From the NCBI RefSeq assembly GCF_011777495.1, contig NZ_JAATJS010000006.1, forward strand, positions 62,001 to 126,000: 64,000 nucleotides of DNA. Direction: 5' to 3'. Position 1 is the stretch's first letter. Every line of letters begins with the position of its first letter. Source of the stretch: Microvirga terricola. Its GTDB lineage: Bacteria > Pseudomonadota > Alphaproteobacteria > Rhizobiales > Beijerinckiaceae. Both the position numbers and the translations under genes were made by a program. Below the pieces are notes generated by a model. That model did no database searches and was not told the DNA's origin. It saw nothing but the letters and a program-made list of their open reading frames with translations. This document shows, piece after piece, positions 46,396 to 55,430 of the stretch.

Positions 46396-47982
46396 ATGAT
46401 CGATTTCACCGTCGTTGACCTGTCGAGGCTGCAATTCGCGGCGACGGCCATGTATCACTTCCTTTTTGTGCCCCTGACGATCGGATTGTCTTTCCTGATG
46501 GCCATCATGGAAAGCGTCTATGTGATGACCGGGCGTGAGGTTTGGCGACGCATGACCCTCTTCTGGGGAATATGCTTCGGCATCAACTTCGCCATGGGGG
46601 TCGCCACCGGCATCGTCATGGAATTCCAGTTCGGCACGAACTGGGCCTATTACAGCCATTATGTCGGCGACGTGTTCGGCGCACCTCTCGCCATCGAGGG
46701 CCTGATGGCCTTCTTCCTTGAGGCCACCTTCATCGGCCTGTTCTTCTTCGGCTGGGATCGACTCTCCAAGGTCAGCCATCTCGCAGTGACCTGGCTCGTA
46801 GCCATCGGCGCGAATTTCTCGGCGCTTTGGATCCTCATCGCCAATGGGTGGATGCAGAATCCGGTCGGTTCGATCTTCAATCCGCAGACCATGCGCATGG
46901 AAGTCGTGGACTTCGTGGCGGTGCTATTCAGCCCCGTGGCGCAAGCGAAGTTCGTGCATACCGTCAGCGCCGGCTATGTCACCGGCGCCATGTTCATCAT
47001 GTCGATCAGCGCCTATTACATGCTGCGCGGGCGCCACCTCGACATCGCGCGCCGCTCCATGGCGGTTGCCGCGAGCTTCGGCCTTGCCTCGGCACTTTCC
47101 GTCGTCGTGCTTGGCGACGAGAGCGGATATGTCACGACCGAGCATCAGAAGATGAAGCTCGCCGCGATGGAAGCGATGTGGCACACCGAGCCCGCGCCCG
47201 CAGGCTTCATGGCTTTCGCGATCCCGAACGTGGAGAAGCGTGAGAACAGCTTTCAGATCGAAATTCCTTATGCACTCGGTCTCATCGCGACACGGTCCCT
47301 GACTCAGGAAGTGCCGGGAATCCTGCCCCTCGTTGATCACGCGAAAACTCGCATCCGCAATGGCATTACGGCTTACGAGTCTCTGCAGGCCCTTCGCGCG
47401 AACCCGCAGGATGAGACGGCGCGGAAGACCTTCAACACGACATGGCCGGATCTCGGCTATTCGCTTCTCCTCAAGCGCTATCGTGACGATGTGGCGAAGG
47501 CGACGGATGCCGACATCGAGAAGGCGGCCTTCGATACTGTACCGAACGTGCCCGTGCTGTTCTGGAGCTTCCGGGTGATGGTCGGCATCGGCTTCTACCT
47601 CATCGCCTTCTTCGCTCTCTGCTTCTGGCTCGCGTCGAGGCATACGCTCGGCAATAACCGCATGGTGCTATGGATCGCGCTGCTCAGCCTGCCGCTGCCA
47701 TGGGTGGCCATCGAACTCGGCTGGCTCGTCGCGGAATATGGCCGCCAGCCCTGGGTCATCGAAGGCGTGTTGCCGACTTTCTACGCCGCATCCGGCCTGA
47801 CCCTCGTCGATCTCGCCATCAGCCTTGGTGTGTTCCTGGCGATCTACACCGTGCTCGCGATCATCGAGCTGATCCTCATGATCCGCGTCATCAAGAAGGG
47901 GCCGGCGGATCGGTCGGTTCTCGAGGATATGACAGGTGCGCCTTACGCATCGGCGGCCGCGCCTGCCGACGCGAACCGCTAA
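46396..47982 (+). CDS. cydA: Cytochrome bd ubiquinol oxidase subunit I
   Basis: 528-aa inner-membrane subunit carrying haems b558, b595 and d. RLQFAATAMYHFLFVPLTIGLSF has the conserved haem-ligand His near residue 20, GLMAFFLEATFIGLFFFGWDRL the conserved Glu, and FVHTVSAGYVTGAMFIMSISAYYMLRGR the later His/Met region; WVIEGVLPT is near the C-terminus. The periplasmic Q-loop lacks the long insertion, so this is the short-Q-loop kind. The ATG at 46396 is chosen; the 15 codons before it are not family-like. Confidence 0.96.
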   Translation: MIDFTVVDLSRLQFAATAMYHFLFVPLTIGLSFLMAIMESVYVMTGREVWRRMTLFWGICFGINFAMGVATGIVMEFQFGTNWAYYSHYVGDVFGAPLAIEGLMAFFLEATFIGLFFFGWDRLSKVSHLAVTWLVAIGANFSALWILIANGWMQNPVGSIFNPQTMRMEVVDFVAVLFSPVAQAKFVHTVSAGYVTGAMFIMSISAYYMLRGRHLDIARRSMAVAASFGLASALSVVVLGDESGYVTTEHQKMKLAAMEAMWHTEPAPAGFMAFAIPNVEKRENSFQIEIPYALGLIATRSLTQEVPGILPLVDHAKTRIRNGITAYESLQALRANPQDETARKTFNTTWPDLGYSLLLKRYRDDVAKATDADIEKAAFDTVPNVPVLFWSFRVMVGIGFYLIAFFALCFWLASRHTLGNNRMVLWIALLSLPLPWVAIELGWLVAEYGRQPWVIEGVLPTFYAASGLTLVDLAISLGVFLAIYTVLAIIELILMIRVIKKGPADRSVLEDMTGAPYASAAAPADANR

Positions 47983-48003
47983 CACCGCTTGAGGACCGTT
48001 TCC

Positions 48004-49155
48004 ATGATAGACCTCATTCCCCTCTCCTATGAGATCCTCCGACTGATCTGGTGGCTGCTGATCGGCATTCTTCTGATCGGGTTCACACTGACTGATGGCT
48101 TCGATCTCGGCATCGGGACGCTTCTGCCTTTCGTCGCGCGCACCGATGCGGAACGGCGTGTGCTCATCAACGTCGTCGGCCCGGTCTGGGAAGGCAATCA
48201 GGTGTGGCTGATCCTCGGCGGTGGTGCAGTCTTCGCTGCGTGGCCTCCGCTTTATGCCGTGTCGTTTTCCAGCTTCTACCTCGCCATGCTCGTCATTCTG
48301 GTTGCGCTGATCCTGCGGCCCGTCGCATTCAAATTCCGCGGCAAGATCGACGATTTGCGGTGGCGCAATGTCTGGGACTGGGCACTGTTCATTGGTGGTT
48401 CGGTGCCGTCCCTCATTCTCGGCGTCGCGGTCGGCAACGTGCTGCTCGGCATCCCCTTTGGCTTGGACGACACGCTGCGTCCGCGCTATGCGGGCAACTT
48501 CTTCGGCCTCTTGACACCCTTCGCCCTGCTTTGTGGACTGTTGAGCCTGTCGATGATCGTCGCCCATGGCGCAGCCGTCATCGGCCTTCGCACCCAAGGA
48601 GCACCGTCGGACCGCGCGCGCCGTTATGGGCGCATCGCGGCGCTGACGGCGGCCGTTCTCTTCGCCTTCGGTGGCTTGTGGATCGCCTACGGCATCGCCG
48701 GATATTCCGTGACGAGCGTCCAGAATCCTTCGGGCCCGTCGAACCCGCTCTTGAAGACTGTTGCTCAGTCGACTGGCGCGTGGCTGGCGGGATATTCGGC
48801 GCGGCCCTGGACGATGATTGCGCCCGCCCTCGGCTTCGCCGGCTGCGCGCTTGCCTGGTTCGGCATGACCGTGAATGGCTGGAGAATCGCGCTTGTCGGC
48901 ACGAGCCTTGCCATCTTCGGTATCATTTCGACCGCTGGGCTCTCGCTCTTCCCGTTCCTGCTGCCGTCGTCGCTGCAACCTAACGCGAGTCTTACGGTGT
49001 GGGACGCCTCGTCGAGCCCGCTGACATTGTGGACGATGTTGCTCGTCACCGGCGTGCTTCTGCCCATCGTGGTCGCCTACACCGCCTGGGTCTATCGCGT
49101 GATGCGCGGAACGGTGACGACGGAAACAATCGGCCGGAACCCCAACGCATATTGA
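48004..49155 (+). CDS. cydB: Cytochrome bd ubiquinol oxidase subunit II
   Basis: 383-aa subunit with eight helices. [39 protein letters not shown] and [27 protein letters not shown] are diagnostic. The ATG at 48004 has GAGGA eight bases upstream and lies 21 bp after cydA. Works with CydA as a high-affinity oxygen-reducing terminal oxidase. Confidence 0.96.
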   Translation: MIDLIPLSYEILRLIWWLLIGILLIGFTLTDGFDLGIGTLLPFVARTDAERRVLINVVGPVWEGNQVWLILGGGAVFAAWPPLYAVSFSSFYLAMLVILVALILRPVAFKFRGKIDDLRWRNVWDWALFIGGSVPSLILGVAVGNVLLGIPFGLDDTLRPRYAGNFFGLLTPFALLCGLLSLSMIVAHGAAVIGLRTQGAPSDRARRYGRIAALTAAVLFAFGGLWIAYGIAGYSVTSVQNPSGPSNPLLKTVAQSTGAWLAGYSARPWTMIAPALGFAGCALAWFGMTVNGWRIALVGTSLAIFGIISTAGLSLFPFLLPSSLQPNASLTVWDASSSPLTLWTMLLVTGVLLPIVVAYTAWVYRVMRGTVTTETIGRNPNAY

Positions 49156-49165
49156 GGAATGAACG

Positions 49166-49282
49166 ATGTGGTATTTTTCCTGGATCCTCGGCGTCGGCCT
49201 CGCATGCGCCTTCGCCATTCTCAACGCCATGTGGTTTGAGATGCGTGAAGACCGCCGGCTCGAGAAAAAGAGGGCGCGCTAA
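49166..49282 (+). CDS. cydX: Cytochrome bd small subunit CydX
   Basis: A 38-residue single-helix protein, MWYFSWILGVGLACAFAI followed by LNAMWFEM and a basic tail ending KKRAR. MWYFxWxLG and NAMW-E are the CydX/YbgT signature; CydX stabilises the CydAB haem centre. The ATG follows GAGGAATG and lies 10 bp after cydB; the TAA overlaps the hemN ATG (TAATG). It is easily missed by automatic gene callers. Confidence 0.95.
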   Translation: MWYFSWILGVGLACAFAILNAMWFEMREDRRLEKKRAR

Positions 49283-50619
49283 TGTCGGATGCTCTCATCC
49301 ACCGCTACGGTGGCTTGGCGGTTCCCCGCTATACGTCCTATCCGACTGCGGCGGAGTTCACCCCGGCCGTCGGCTCGTCCAATCACGAGGCGTGGCTGCG
49401 TCGGCTCGATCTGCGGGACAGCGTATCGGTTTATCTGCACGTGCCTTACTGTCGGCAGCTCTGCCATTATTGCGGCTGCCACACCAAGGTTGCGCGGCGC
49501 GATGAGGTCATCCAGGCCTATCGGGAGAGGCTGGAAGACGAGATCTGGCTCGTTGCGCGCCATTTGCAGGGGCCGTTCAAGATCGCGCGTCTACATTGGG
49601 GCGGAGGCACACCCAGCATCCTTGGGGCGGATGGCCTCGCCTCCGTGATGGAGGTGCTTGACCGGCACGGCAGCTTCGATGACGGATTCGAGCACGCCAT
49701 TGAGCTCGACCCGCGCTTCGTCGATGAAACGCTCACGCGCGGCCTCGTCTCTATCGGCGTCAATCGGGTCAGCCTGGGTGTGCAGGATCTCGATTCCGAT
49801 GTCCAGGTCGCCATCGGACGCGTGCAGCCGTTGGAGGTTGTCGCAAAAGCGGCCGACATGTTGCGCGCTGCCGGCATCAAGAGCCTCAACGTGGACCTGA
49901 TGTATGGCCTGCCTCGCCAGAGCATCGCCTCCGTCGAGGCAACGTGCACCCAGGTTCTGGCGCTGCAGCCTGACCGCATCGCCTGCTACGGCTATGCCCA
50001 TATGCCCCGGCGCAAGGCACATCAGCGCCTGATCGACGAGAGTACCCTGCCCGCTTCCGATGCGCGCTTTCTTCAGGCTCGCAAGGTCGCCGAGGTTTTC
50101 GAGCAGAACGGCTATGTCGCCATCGGCCTCGATCACTTCGCCAGATCCGACGATCCGCTCGCCGTCGCCAGTCACGCCGGAAAACTGCATCGCAATTTCC
50201 AGGGCTATACGGATGACGGCAGGCCAACCTTGCTCGCCTTCGGCGCATCCGCGATTTCGCAGCTGCCCGACGGCTACGTGCAGAACGCAGCCGACATCGG
50301 CACCTACATGCGCACCATCGGCGAAGGGAAGCTCGCCTCGGCCCGTGGGTATCGCCTCAAGCCCGATGACCGCGTCCGGGCCTCTATCATCGAGGCGCTG
50401 ATGTGCAACTTCCGCATTGATCTGAGCTTGCTGGGCGAGAACGCCACTTACGCCGACGAGCTGGCGTTGTTGCGGCCCCTCATCGCAGACGGTCTCGTGA
50501 CCTTGAGCGACGGAACCTTGTCGGTCACGGAAGAAGGTCGCCCGTTCGTCCGCGTGGCAGCAGCGGTTTTTGACCAATTCCGCGCGGACGATGTCGCCCG
50601 CTTCAGCCCGGCGATCTAA
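49282..50619 (+). CDS. hemN: Oxygen-independent coproporphyrinogen III oxidase
   Basis: 445-aa radical SAM enzyme that decarboxylates coproporphyrinogen III without oxygen. The cluster motif YLHVPYCRQLCHYCGCHTK (CX3CX2CXC) is that of true HemN, followed by HWGGGTPSIL, SLGVQDLDSDVQVAIGRVQP, LNVDLMYGLPRQ and FQGYTDDG. The C-terminal HemN domain is present. Being last in cydABX-hemN makes haem for the bd oxidase under low oxygen. Confidence 0.95.
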   Translation: MSDALIHRYGGLAVPRYTSYPTAAEFTPAVGSSNHEAWLRRLDLRDSVSVYLHVPYCRQLCHYCGCHTKVARRDEVIQAYRERLEDEIWLVARHLQGPFKIARLHWGGGTPSILGADGLASVMEVLDRHGSFDDGFEHAIELDPRFVDETLTRGLVSIGVNRVSLGVQDLDSDVQVAIGRVQPLEVVAKAADMLRAAGIKSLNVDLMYGLPRQSIASVEATCTQVLALQPDRIACYGYAHMPRRKAHQRLIDESTLPASDARFLQARKVAEVFEQNGYVAIGLDHFARSDDPLAVASHAGKLHRNFQGYTDDGRPTLLAFGASAISQLPDGYVQNAADIGTYMRTIGEGKLASARGYRLKPDDRVRASIIEALMCNFRIDLSLLGENATYADELALLRPLIADGLVTLSDGTLSVTEEGRPFVRVAAAVFDQFRADDVARFSPAI

Positions 50620-50639
50620 CGCGGCCGTGCAAAAACTGA

Positions 50640-50664
50640 GCCGCCGGAGTGCTTCACCGGCGGC
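50640..50664 (+). terminator. Terminator after cydABX-hemN
   Basis: GCCGCCGG (50640-50647) pairs with CCGGCGGC (50657-50664), loop AGTGCTTCA, then TTGCGTT. Strong stem, weak T-tract, 20 bp after the hemN stop. Confidence 0.65.
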
Positions 50665-50733
50665 TTGCGTTATTGAGGGCTCTGCCCTCAAGCGTCTCCT
50701 CGCTTTCAGCGAGGATCAATCGGAAGATGGCGT

Positions 50734-51063
50734 TTAGCCTTTCAGGCAATTGCTCATAAAGTTCTTGCGCGCATCGCCCTTCATGGTCTTCGCCTTCACA
50801 TTACACTCCTTCATCTTCATCTGCTGAGGCGACATGTTTTGATCGGACGAGACCGATCCGGTTTTTCCGGATAGGCAATCGGACATGAAAGTTTTGCGCG
50901 AGTCCCCAGACAGCTTCTTAGTTCCCGCCTCGGTATTGCAGGACTTCATGCGTTCCTGTTGGGAGCTGAGGCCGTGGCTAGACGGGCTTGTCGCCGTCTG
51001 CGCAGAGACTGGCATGAGTGAGAGTGCGAGAAAGGCCGAGGCAACGGCGAGGATGGTCCGCAT
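50734..51063 (-). CDS. PsiF-repeat secreted protein
   Basis: 109 residues from the ATG at 51063 (GGGAGA upstream). A signal peptide (MRTILAVASAFLALSLMPVSAQ) is followed by two PsiF repeats: QERMKSCNTEAGTKKLSGDSRKTFMSDCL and KMKECNVKAKTMKGDARKNFMSNCLKG, each with a Cys pair for disulfides. PsiF in E. coli is phosphate-starvation-inducible; the biochemical role is unknown. Confidence 0.88.
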   Translation of the reverse strand: MRTILAVASAFLALSLMPVSAQTATSPSSHGLSSQQERMKSCNTEAGTKKLSGDSRKTFMSDCLSGKTGSVSSDQNMSPQQMKMKECNVKAKTMKGDARKNFMSNCLKG

Positions 51064-51150
51064 AGGAGTCTCCCATCGCAACACGCCCCCACCCATGTGA
51101 GATAATCTCGAAACTGGCTTCGTAAAGAACGGCGAAACGCCAGCCCCCTG

Positions 51151-51187
51151 AAAAACGAAGGGCCCCTTCGCTCCCGAAGGAGCCCTT
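51151..51187 (-). terminator. Rho-independent terminator, minus strand
   Basis: On the minus strand AAGGGC-TCCTTCG-GGAG-CGAAGGG-GCCCTT forms a long stem and is followed by CGTTTTTC. It lies 147 bp past the RTX gene stop and right after the decayed RTX tail, which suggests that the tail once belonged to this transcription unit. Confidence 0.8.
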
Positions 51188-51296
51188 ATCGCAAATCAGC
51201 AGGCTTGACCGCTAGATCACGAAGAAACTCGGCAGCGGTCATCTTGAGGCACTTCTTCAACAGGGCAATCTCGACCGCCTTGTCGGCGCCGCCGGA
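51186..51296 (-). pseudogene. Decayed C-terminal end of a second RTX-type protein
   Basis: Minus-strand frame reading GGADKAVEIALLKKCLK-MTAAEFLRDLAVKPADLR before a TAA at 51186. Its core KAVEIALLKKCLKMTAAEF resembles the end of the intact RTX protein next door, SQVAIATLTKNLKLTVADF. It is in a different frame from that gene and has no start or body of its own, so it reads as the remnant of a tandem copy or replaced tail. Confidence 0.45.
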
Positions 51297-51333
51297 AGAA
51301 CGAGAGGCAGCTCGTCTCCCCTCGCGGCTTCGA

Positions 51334-53259
51334 TCAGATGACGTAGAAATCCGCCACCGTCAGCTTAAGGTTTTTCGTTAGAGTCGCGATAGCGACCTGG
51401 CTCGCCCGACCCGAACCATCGGGGTCATAGTAGAGAATGCCTTTTGCCTTATCATAGATGATGCGGTCGTCCGCATCATGCGCTGCGGAGCCGATCCAGA
51501 ACATCTTCTTGTCCAACCGGACGGGCTTCGCAGGCGTGCCCTTGCCGATCTTCGGCATGTATTTGTTGTCGAGCCAAATCGTGTCGTCCTTCACGCTGAA
51601 GTCGACGACACGATCCAGGTTCGTTTTGGCGTTCGGCTTTGTGTCGAAAACAAATGTGTCCCGACCGCTGCCGCCGGTGAGCGTGTCATTGGCGAGGCCG
51701 CCGTTGACGGTATCGTTCCCTGCCCCGCCGGAAATCTTATTCTTGCCCGTGTTGCCCATGATCGCATTGGCCAGCTCGTTGCCGGTCAGGCTGATGGAGC
51801 TGGAGCCGGTTGCCGTCAGGTTTTCCACGAAAGCCCGTAAAGCATGGCTGACACTGGTGAACACCGTATCGGTGCCGCCGTATACAGTCTCCACAATCAC
51901 ATCGTTCGAGTCGTCGACATAGTATGTGTCGTTGCCCGCACCACCTTCCATCGTATCGACGCCGATTCCGCCGCTGAGGACGTCATGGCCTTCACCACCC
52001 CACAAGTGATCGTTTCCGCCCGCTCCGCCCAGATAGTCGTTGAACCGCGTGCCGACATATTCATCATTCGCACTCGTTCCACCGAGGGAGACGGGCCCTT
52101 GGCGCAGATCGAACATCTGCGCATGAACGTCGACGTCCTCTGTTTCTTCGAGCCAATCGGACCAGGAGGTCACCAATCGGCCATCGGCCAGAACTGTCAT
52201 GCCAGAGAAACTTGTCATGACGCTTCCCGGGGCAGGGCCGACGGAACCGTCGTCGATCAAACTGCCGTCGCGTGAAAACACCGCGACGCGAGCCTCCTCC
52301 GTCGCATCGCGGCTCAAATAGCCAATGGCGAATCCGCCATCCGGCAAGGCAGCGACAACAGCGTCCGACTGCAGCCCGCTCGTAGCGCGCTCGTTAACGA
52401 GAAATTCGCCGCCGATTTTCGAGCCGTCAGCGTTGAAGAGCTGCGCCTTGACGCAGTTCCCGGAATCATCGCCAATGTCCGCCGTCCAAGCGACGACAAA
52501 CCGGCCATCGCTCAACGTGGCGGCGGCAGGGGCGCTCTTATTCCCTTCCGAACTCGGTACCAGAAAGTCCAAGTCAACCGGCGTGCCACCAGCTTTGAAA
52601 AGGCGCCCCCGGATGGTCTGATTCTTGTCATCGTCGCTGAGGCTGTAATCGTGGAAGAAGATCGCGTAGCGACCATCCTTCAACGCGATCGTAGCCGGCG
52701 CGACCTGCCCGTTCGCGCTCGTGGAATTTGCAATCGGGTCCTCATCGGTGCCCAGCCGAACCCCCTCGTTGCTGAAGACGCGGGTACGAACGCAGCTCCC
52801 GTCGCCGTCGCCGAACACATCCGTATAAACGACCGCAAAGCCGCCATTGGCCAAGCCCGCGATGGAAATTTCCATTTGGGCGTCAGTGACATTCGAGTTG
52901 ATGTGGAAATCGGCGCCGACCTTCGTGCCATTCGAGGTAAAGACCTGCCCTCTCAAGCCTTGGTCGGGATCGGTATCGGGATCGCTGGAATCCTCCCAGG
53001 CGAGGACGAAGTTGCCGTTGTTCAGCGCCGTGACCGAGGGAAAGTATTTTCCCCCATCCCCCGTTTTCCGCTCGACCTTGACGTCGGTACCCTTCGGCGT
53101 GCCATCGGCCCCGAAGAACCGCATGAAGATGGCCTGATCGCTCGACCAGACAGCAACGAAGGTTCCGTCGCTGAGGGCCTGGAGCACCGAATCCTGCTGA
53201 TCGCCGGCACTGTCAGCATTGACGGCGAATGGTGAATTCCAGGGGGTCAGAATGGTCAT
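51334..53259 (-). CDS. RTX calcium-binding protein with propeller-like N-terminal repeats
   Basis: 641 residues, acidic. Residues about 20-390 hold seven repeats with the pattern [DN]Gx[FY]xxx[WFY] (for example DGTFVAVWSS, NGNFVLAWED, DGRFVVAWTA, DGRLVTSWSD), likely seven propeller blades. From about 400 come RTX nonapeptides (GGAGGNDHLWGGEGHD, GGAGNDTYYVDD, and a second block GGAGNDTVNGGLANDTLTGGSGRDTF) separated by a VSHALRAFVENLTATG linker. The tail LYYDPDGSGRASQVAIATL then LTVADFYVI is the usual type I secretion end. No signal peptide. It should be exported by a type I system, which is not encoded in this window. Confidence 0.9.
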   Translation of the reverse strand: MTILTPWNSPFAVNADSAGDQQDSVLQALSDGTFVAVWSSDQAIFMRFFGADGTPKGTDVKVERKTGDGGKYFPSVTALNNGNFVLAWEDSSDPDTDPDQGLRGQVFTSNGTKVGADFHINSNVTDAQMEISIAGLANGGFAVVYTDVFGDGDGSCVRTRVFSNEGVRLGTDEDPIANSTSANGQVAPATIALKDGRYAIFFHDYSLSDDDKNQTIRGRLFKAGGTPVDLDFLVPSSEGNKSAPAAATLSDGRFVVAWTADIGDDSGNCVKAQLFNADGSKIGGEFLVNERATSGLQSDAVVAALPDGGFAIGYLSRDATEEARVAVFSRDGSLIDDGSVGPAPGSVMTSFSGMTVLADGRLVTSWSDWLEETEDVDVHAQMFDLRQGPVSLGGTSANDEYVGTRFNDYLGGAGGNDHLWGGEGHDVLSGGIGVDTMEGGAGNDTYYVDDSNDVIVETVYGGTDTVFTSVSHALRAFVENLTATGSSSISLTGNELANAIMGNTGKNKISGGAGNDTVNGGLANDTLTGGSGRDTFVFDTKPNAKTNLDRVVDFSVKDDTIWLDNKYMPKIGKGTPAKPVRLDKKMFWIGSAAHDADDRIIYDKAKGILYYDPDGSGRASQVAIATLTKNLKLTVADFYVI

Positions 53260-53467
53260 GGGAACAACATCAGATGAGTGAGAGATCGAAGGCAGGCCGC
53301 CGGTCCGCCAGGATGCCAGCCAAGGAGCCTTTTAGCCCTGATATATCATATTGTAATCTTAAATTTGCGTTGCCTGGCCTAGGATTTCGTTCCAACGTAG
53401 GCTGCCCGGGATCGATTTCGACACGCCCGCTTTGAATAGGGGGCGCCGGACAGCAGCGAGCAATCCC

Positions 53468-53770
53468 ATGCCGAAATACGCTCTTTATGTCTCCCTTGAA
53501 GCAAAGCCAGGTCAGGAGGAAGCCGTGGCAGAGTTTCTCCGCCAGGGGCAGCCGCTGGTGGAGGACGAACCCGGCACGGCCGCGTGGTTCGGCGTGCGGC
53601 TAGGCCCGACGAGCTTTGCCATCTTCGACGCGTTTCCCACGGAGAGCGCCCGCGATGCCCATCTCTCCGGCAAAGTCGCCGCCGCGCTGAAAGCAAAAGC
53701 AGGCGAGCTGCTTGCCGTCGCCCCCGACATCCGGAAAGCGGAAGTGCTGGCCTTCAAGCTTCCGGGTTAG
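53468..53770 (+). CDS. Antibiotic-biosynthesis-monooxygenase (ABM) domain protein
   Basis: 100 residues, a dimeric ferredoxin-like ABM fold: MPKYALYVSLEAKPGQEEAVAEFL and FAIFDAFPTESARDAHLSGKVA are typical. Members act as cofactor-free quinol monooxygenases or haem-degrading enzymes; which one cannot be told here. The start at 53468 gives the usual length. It converges with the MOSC gene. Confidence 0.8.
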   Translation: MPKYALYVSLEAKPGQEEAVAEFLRQGQPLVEDEPGTAAWFGVRLGPTSFAIFDAFPTESARDAHLSGKVAAALKAKAGELLAVAPDIRKAEVLAFKLPG

Positions 53771-53776
53771 AGCACA

Positions 53777-54319
53777 TCAGACCGGTTGAAGTGTGTGATG
53801 CGGTTCGGGTGGCAGAACGACGCGGATCGCATCGCCGGGCCTGATCGCACCGCCAGCGAGAATAATGCCCATGACGCCGGCCTTGCGAACGAGATTGCCG
53901 TGCTCGTCGCGGTCAAGAACAGCCGCCATCATGCCCGCCTGAAAGCGATCGATCTGAGCGCACGGATTGCGCAGGCCCGTCACCTCGATCTCTGCTCCCT
54001 CGCCGATCAGCAGCCGCGTCCCCGTCGGCAAACCCAAAAGATCGAGCCCGCGCGTCGTGATGTTCTCCCCCATGTCACCCGCGGACACTGAGAACCCGGC
54101 AGCCTGCAGTTCATCGTGCAGTTCGGCATGAACGAGATGAACCTGTCGCAAATTCGGCTGCGTCGGATCTTTCGCCACGCGCGAGCGATGCTTCACCGTC
54201 CTTCCGGCATGCGCATCGCCTTCCACGCCCAGACCGGCGACGAGGCTGATTTCGGCGAGGTTATGTTTGCTGAACCGATGCTCGGAACTTGCGCTTACCG
54301 CAGTCACGATTCTACCCAT
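53777..54319 (-). CDS. MOSC domain protein
   Basis: 180 residues, stand-alone MOSC domain as found in molybdenum-cofactor sulfurases and amidoxime reductases. GLGVEGDAHAG with HRS, GDMGENITTRGLDL, and TGLRNPCAQIDRF with the conserved Cys are present. It may bind Moco or carry persulfide sulfur; no partner oxidoreductase is nearby. Confidence 0.9.
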   Translation of the reverse strand: MGRIVTAVSASSEHRFSKHNLAEISLVAGLGVEGDAHAGRTVKHRSRVAKDPTQPNLRQVHLVHAELHDELQAAGFSVSAGDMGENITTRGLDLLGLPTGTRLLIGEGAEIEVTGLRNPCAQIDRFQAGMMAAVLDRDEHGNLVRKAGVMGIILAGGAIRPGDAIRVVLPPEPHHTLQPV

Positions 54320-54404
54320 GCATGCCCCCTTCGATACGTGACGCCAACACTATCAAGCGCTGGCAACCTTACAAGAGATCGGGAGAAGTGGGGTGAGCTC
54401 GCGC

Positions 54405-54857
54405 TCAAGGCATCACAAAAAGGTCAGTCACCATTATGCCGCGCTTTGCTAGGCGCTCGGCGATGATGTGGCGATGGCAGGTGGTCGGGTCCCGCTCGAA
54501 GCACAAAAGGCAGATCGGCTGATGCTTTGCGAGGTCCGCCACCTCTTCAAGCGCGTCCTGTGCGGGCTTGGTGGAAAGAACTTCATCGCAGTAGATCTTT
54601 CGCATCCGCTCCGGGTGTCCGGCGCGGACCGCTTCCCGCCCCGCTTTCGGCGTTCCGAGTTCGATGAAGTGGCGATAGCCGATGCCGTGATGAGCCAATT
54701 CGTCTTGCAGAAGGAATTTCGAGAAACCGCGCTTGCGGGACGATGCGACCGCCCGCACATCGACAAGCACCGCGACGCCCGCATCCTTCAGCGTGGTGAC
54801 GAAATGGTCGAGATCCGCACCCTCGTATCCGATGGTAAAAACGTGCGGCTTCTTCAT
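54405..54857 (-). CDS. DUF488 family protein
   Basis: 150 residues: VFTIGYEGADLDHFVTTLKDAGVAVLVDVRA at the start and CLLCFERDPTTCHRHIIAERL near the end, the conserved Cys/His pattern of DUF488. Function unknown. It is 17 bp downstream of the membrane-protein gene on the same strand, so they may be co-transcribed. Confidence 0.9.
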   Translation of the reverse strand: MKKPHVFTIGYEGADLDHFVTTLKDAGVAVLVDVRAVASSRKRGFSKFLLQDELAHHGIGYRHFIELGTPKAGREAVRAGHPERMRKIYCDEVLSTKPAQDALEEVADLAKHQPICLLCFERDPTTCHRHIIAERLAKRGIMVTDLFVMP

Positions 54858-54873
54858 GGCCGGGGAACCACCG

Positions 54874-55320
54874 TTACATGTTGGGGCGTTCGCGCAAAGT
54901 CGCCCATTTCGGGATGTTGTGGCGATGGTAGCCGCCGCGTCTTAGTTTTCTCAGGCGCAACGCGTCGCCGAGCGTGATGCCCGCGACCGCGTAGAACGCA
55001 ATCGCCACGCGGTCTCGCTCCGCATTCCGATCCATCAGAGCGCGGCCGAGAACTGCGAGATCGAGCGCGTCGCCTACGAGCCGCACGCGCATCCAGGGTG
55101 TCGGATCATCACGTGCCAGAAGGCCGATGCCGGCCGCGATCCGACTCGCTCCGAAAGCGCGGATCAGCGTTTCATTTCGTTCCATTCCGAACCAGCGCGC
55201 CAACTTGCGCGCGGCGAGCAGCTCAACTGTCCCTCGCGCCAGGCTGAGCCAGCCGATGGTGCGAGGACTGACGAGGCTCGCCTTGTGCGACCGCGAGATG
55301 TCCTTGCTGATCTGAGCCAT
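54874..55320 (-). CDS. Small membrane-associated hypothetical protein
   Basis: 148 residues with about three moderately hydrophobic segments (TIGWLSLARGTVELLAA, ASRIAAGIGLLAR, VAIAFYAVAGITLGDAL) and a very basic tail. The GMERNETLIRAFGASRIAAGIGLL segment is seen in short DUF4267-like or cyclase-linked membrane proteins, but I am not sure of the family. It precedes the DUF488 gene by 17 bp. Confidence 0.65.
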   Translation of the reverse strand: MAQISKDISRSHKASLVSPRTIGWLSLARGTVELLAARKLARWFGMERNETLIRAFGASRIAAGIGLLARDDPTPWMRVRLVGDALDLAVLGRALMDRNAERDRVAIAFYAVAGITLGDALRLRKLRRGGYHRHNIPKWATLRERPNM

Positions 55321-55430
55321 CGCGAAACCGATGATTCGCTGTCACGGCCAAGCTTGTGTGCGGGCCGTCTCCCGAGAGAAGACTTTTCAACACAGCATTG
55401 CGTTCCGTCAGCGGAGCGGAAAAATCGCCT

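Noticed and set aside
47668-49230. 520-codon minus-strand ORF
   Set aside because: Antisense of cydB, which has all its signatures on the plus strand.
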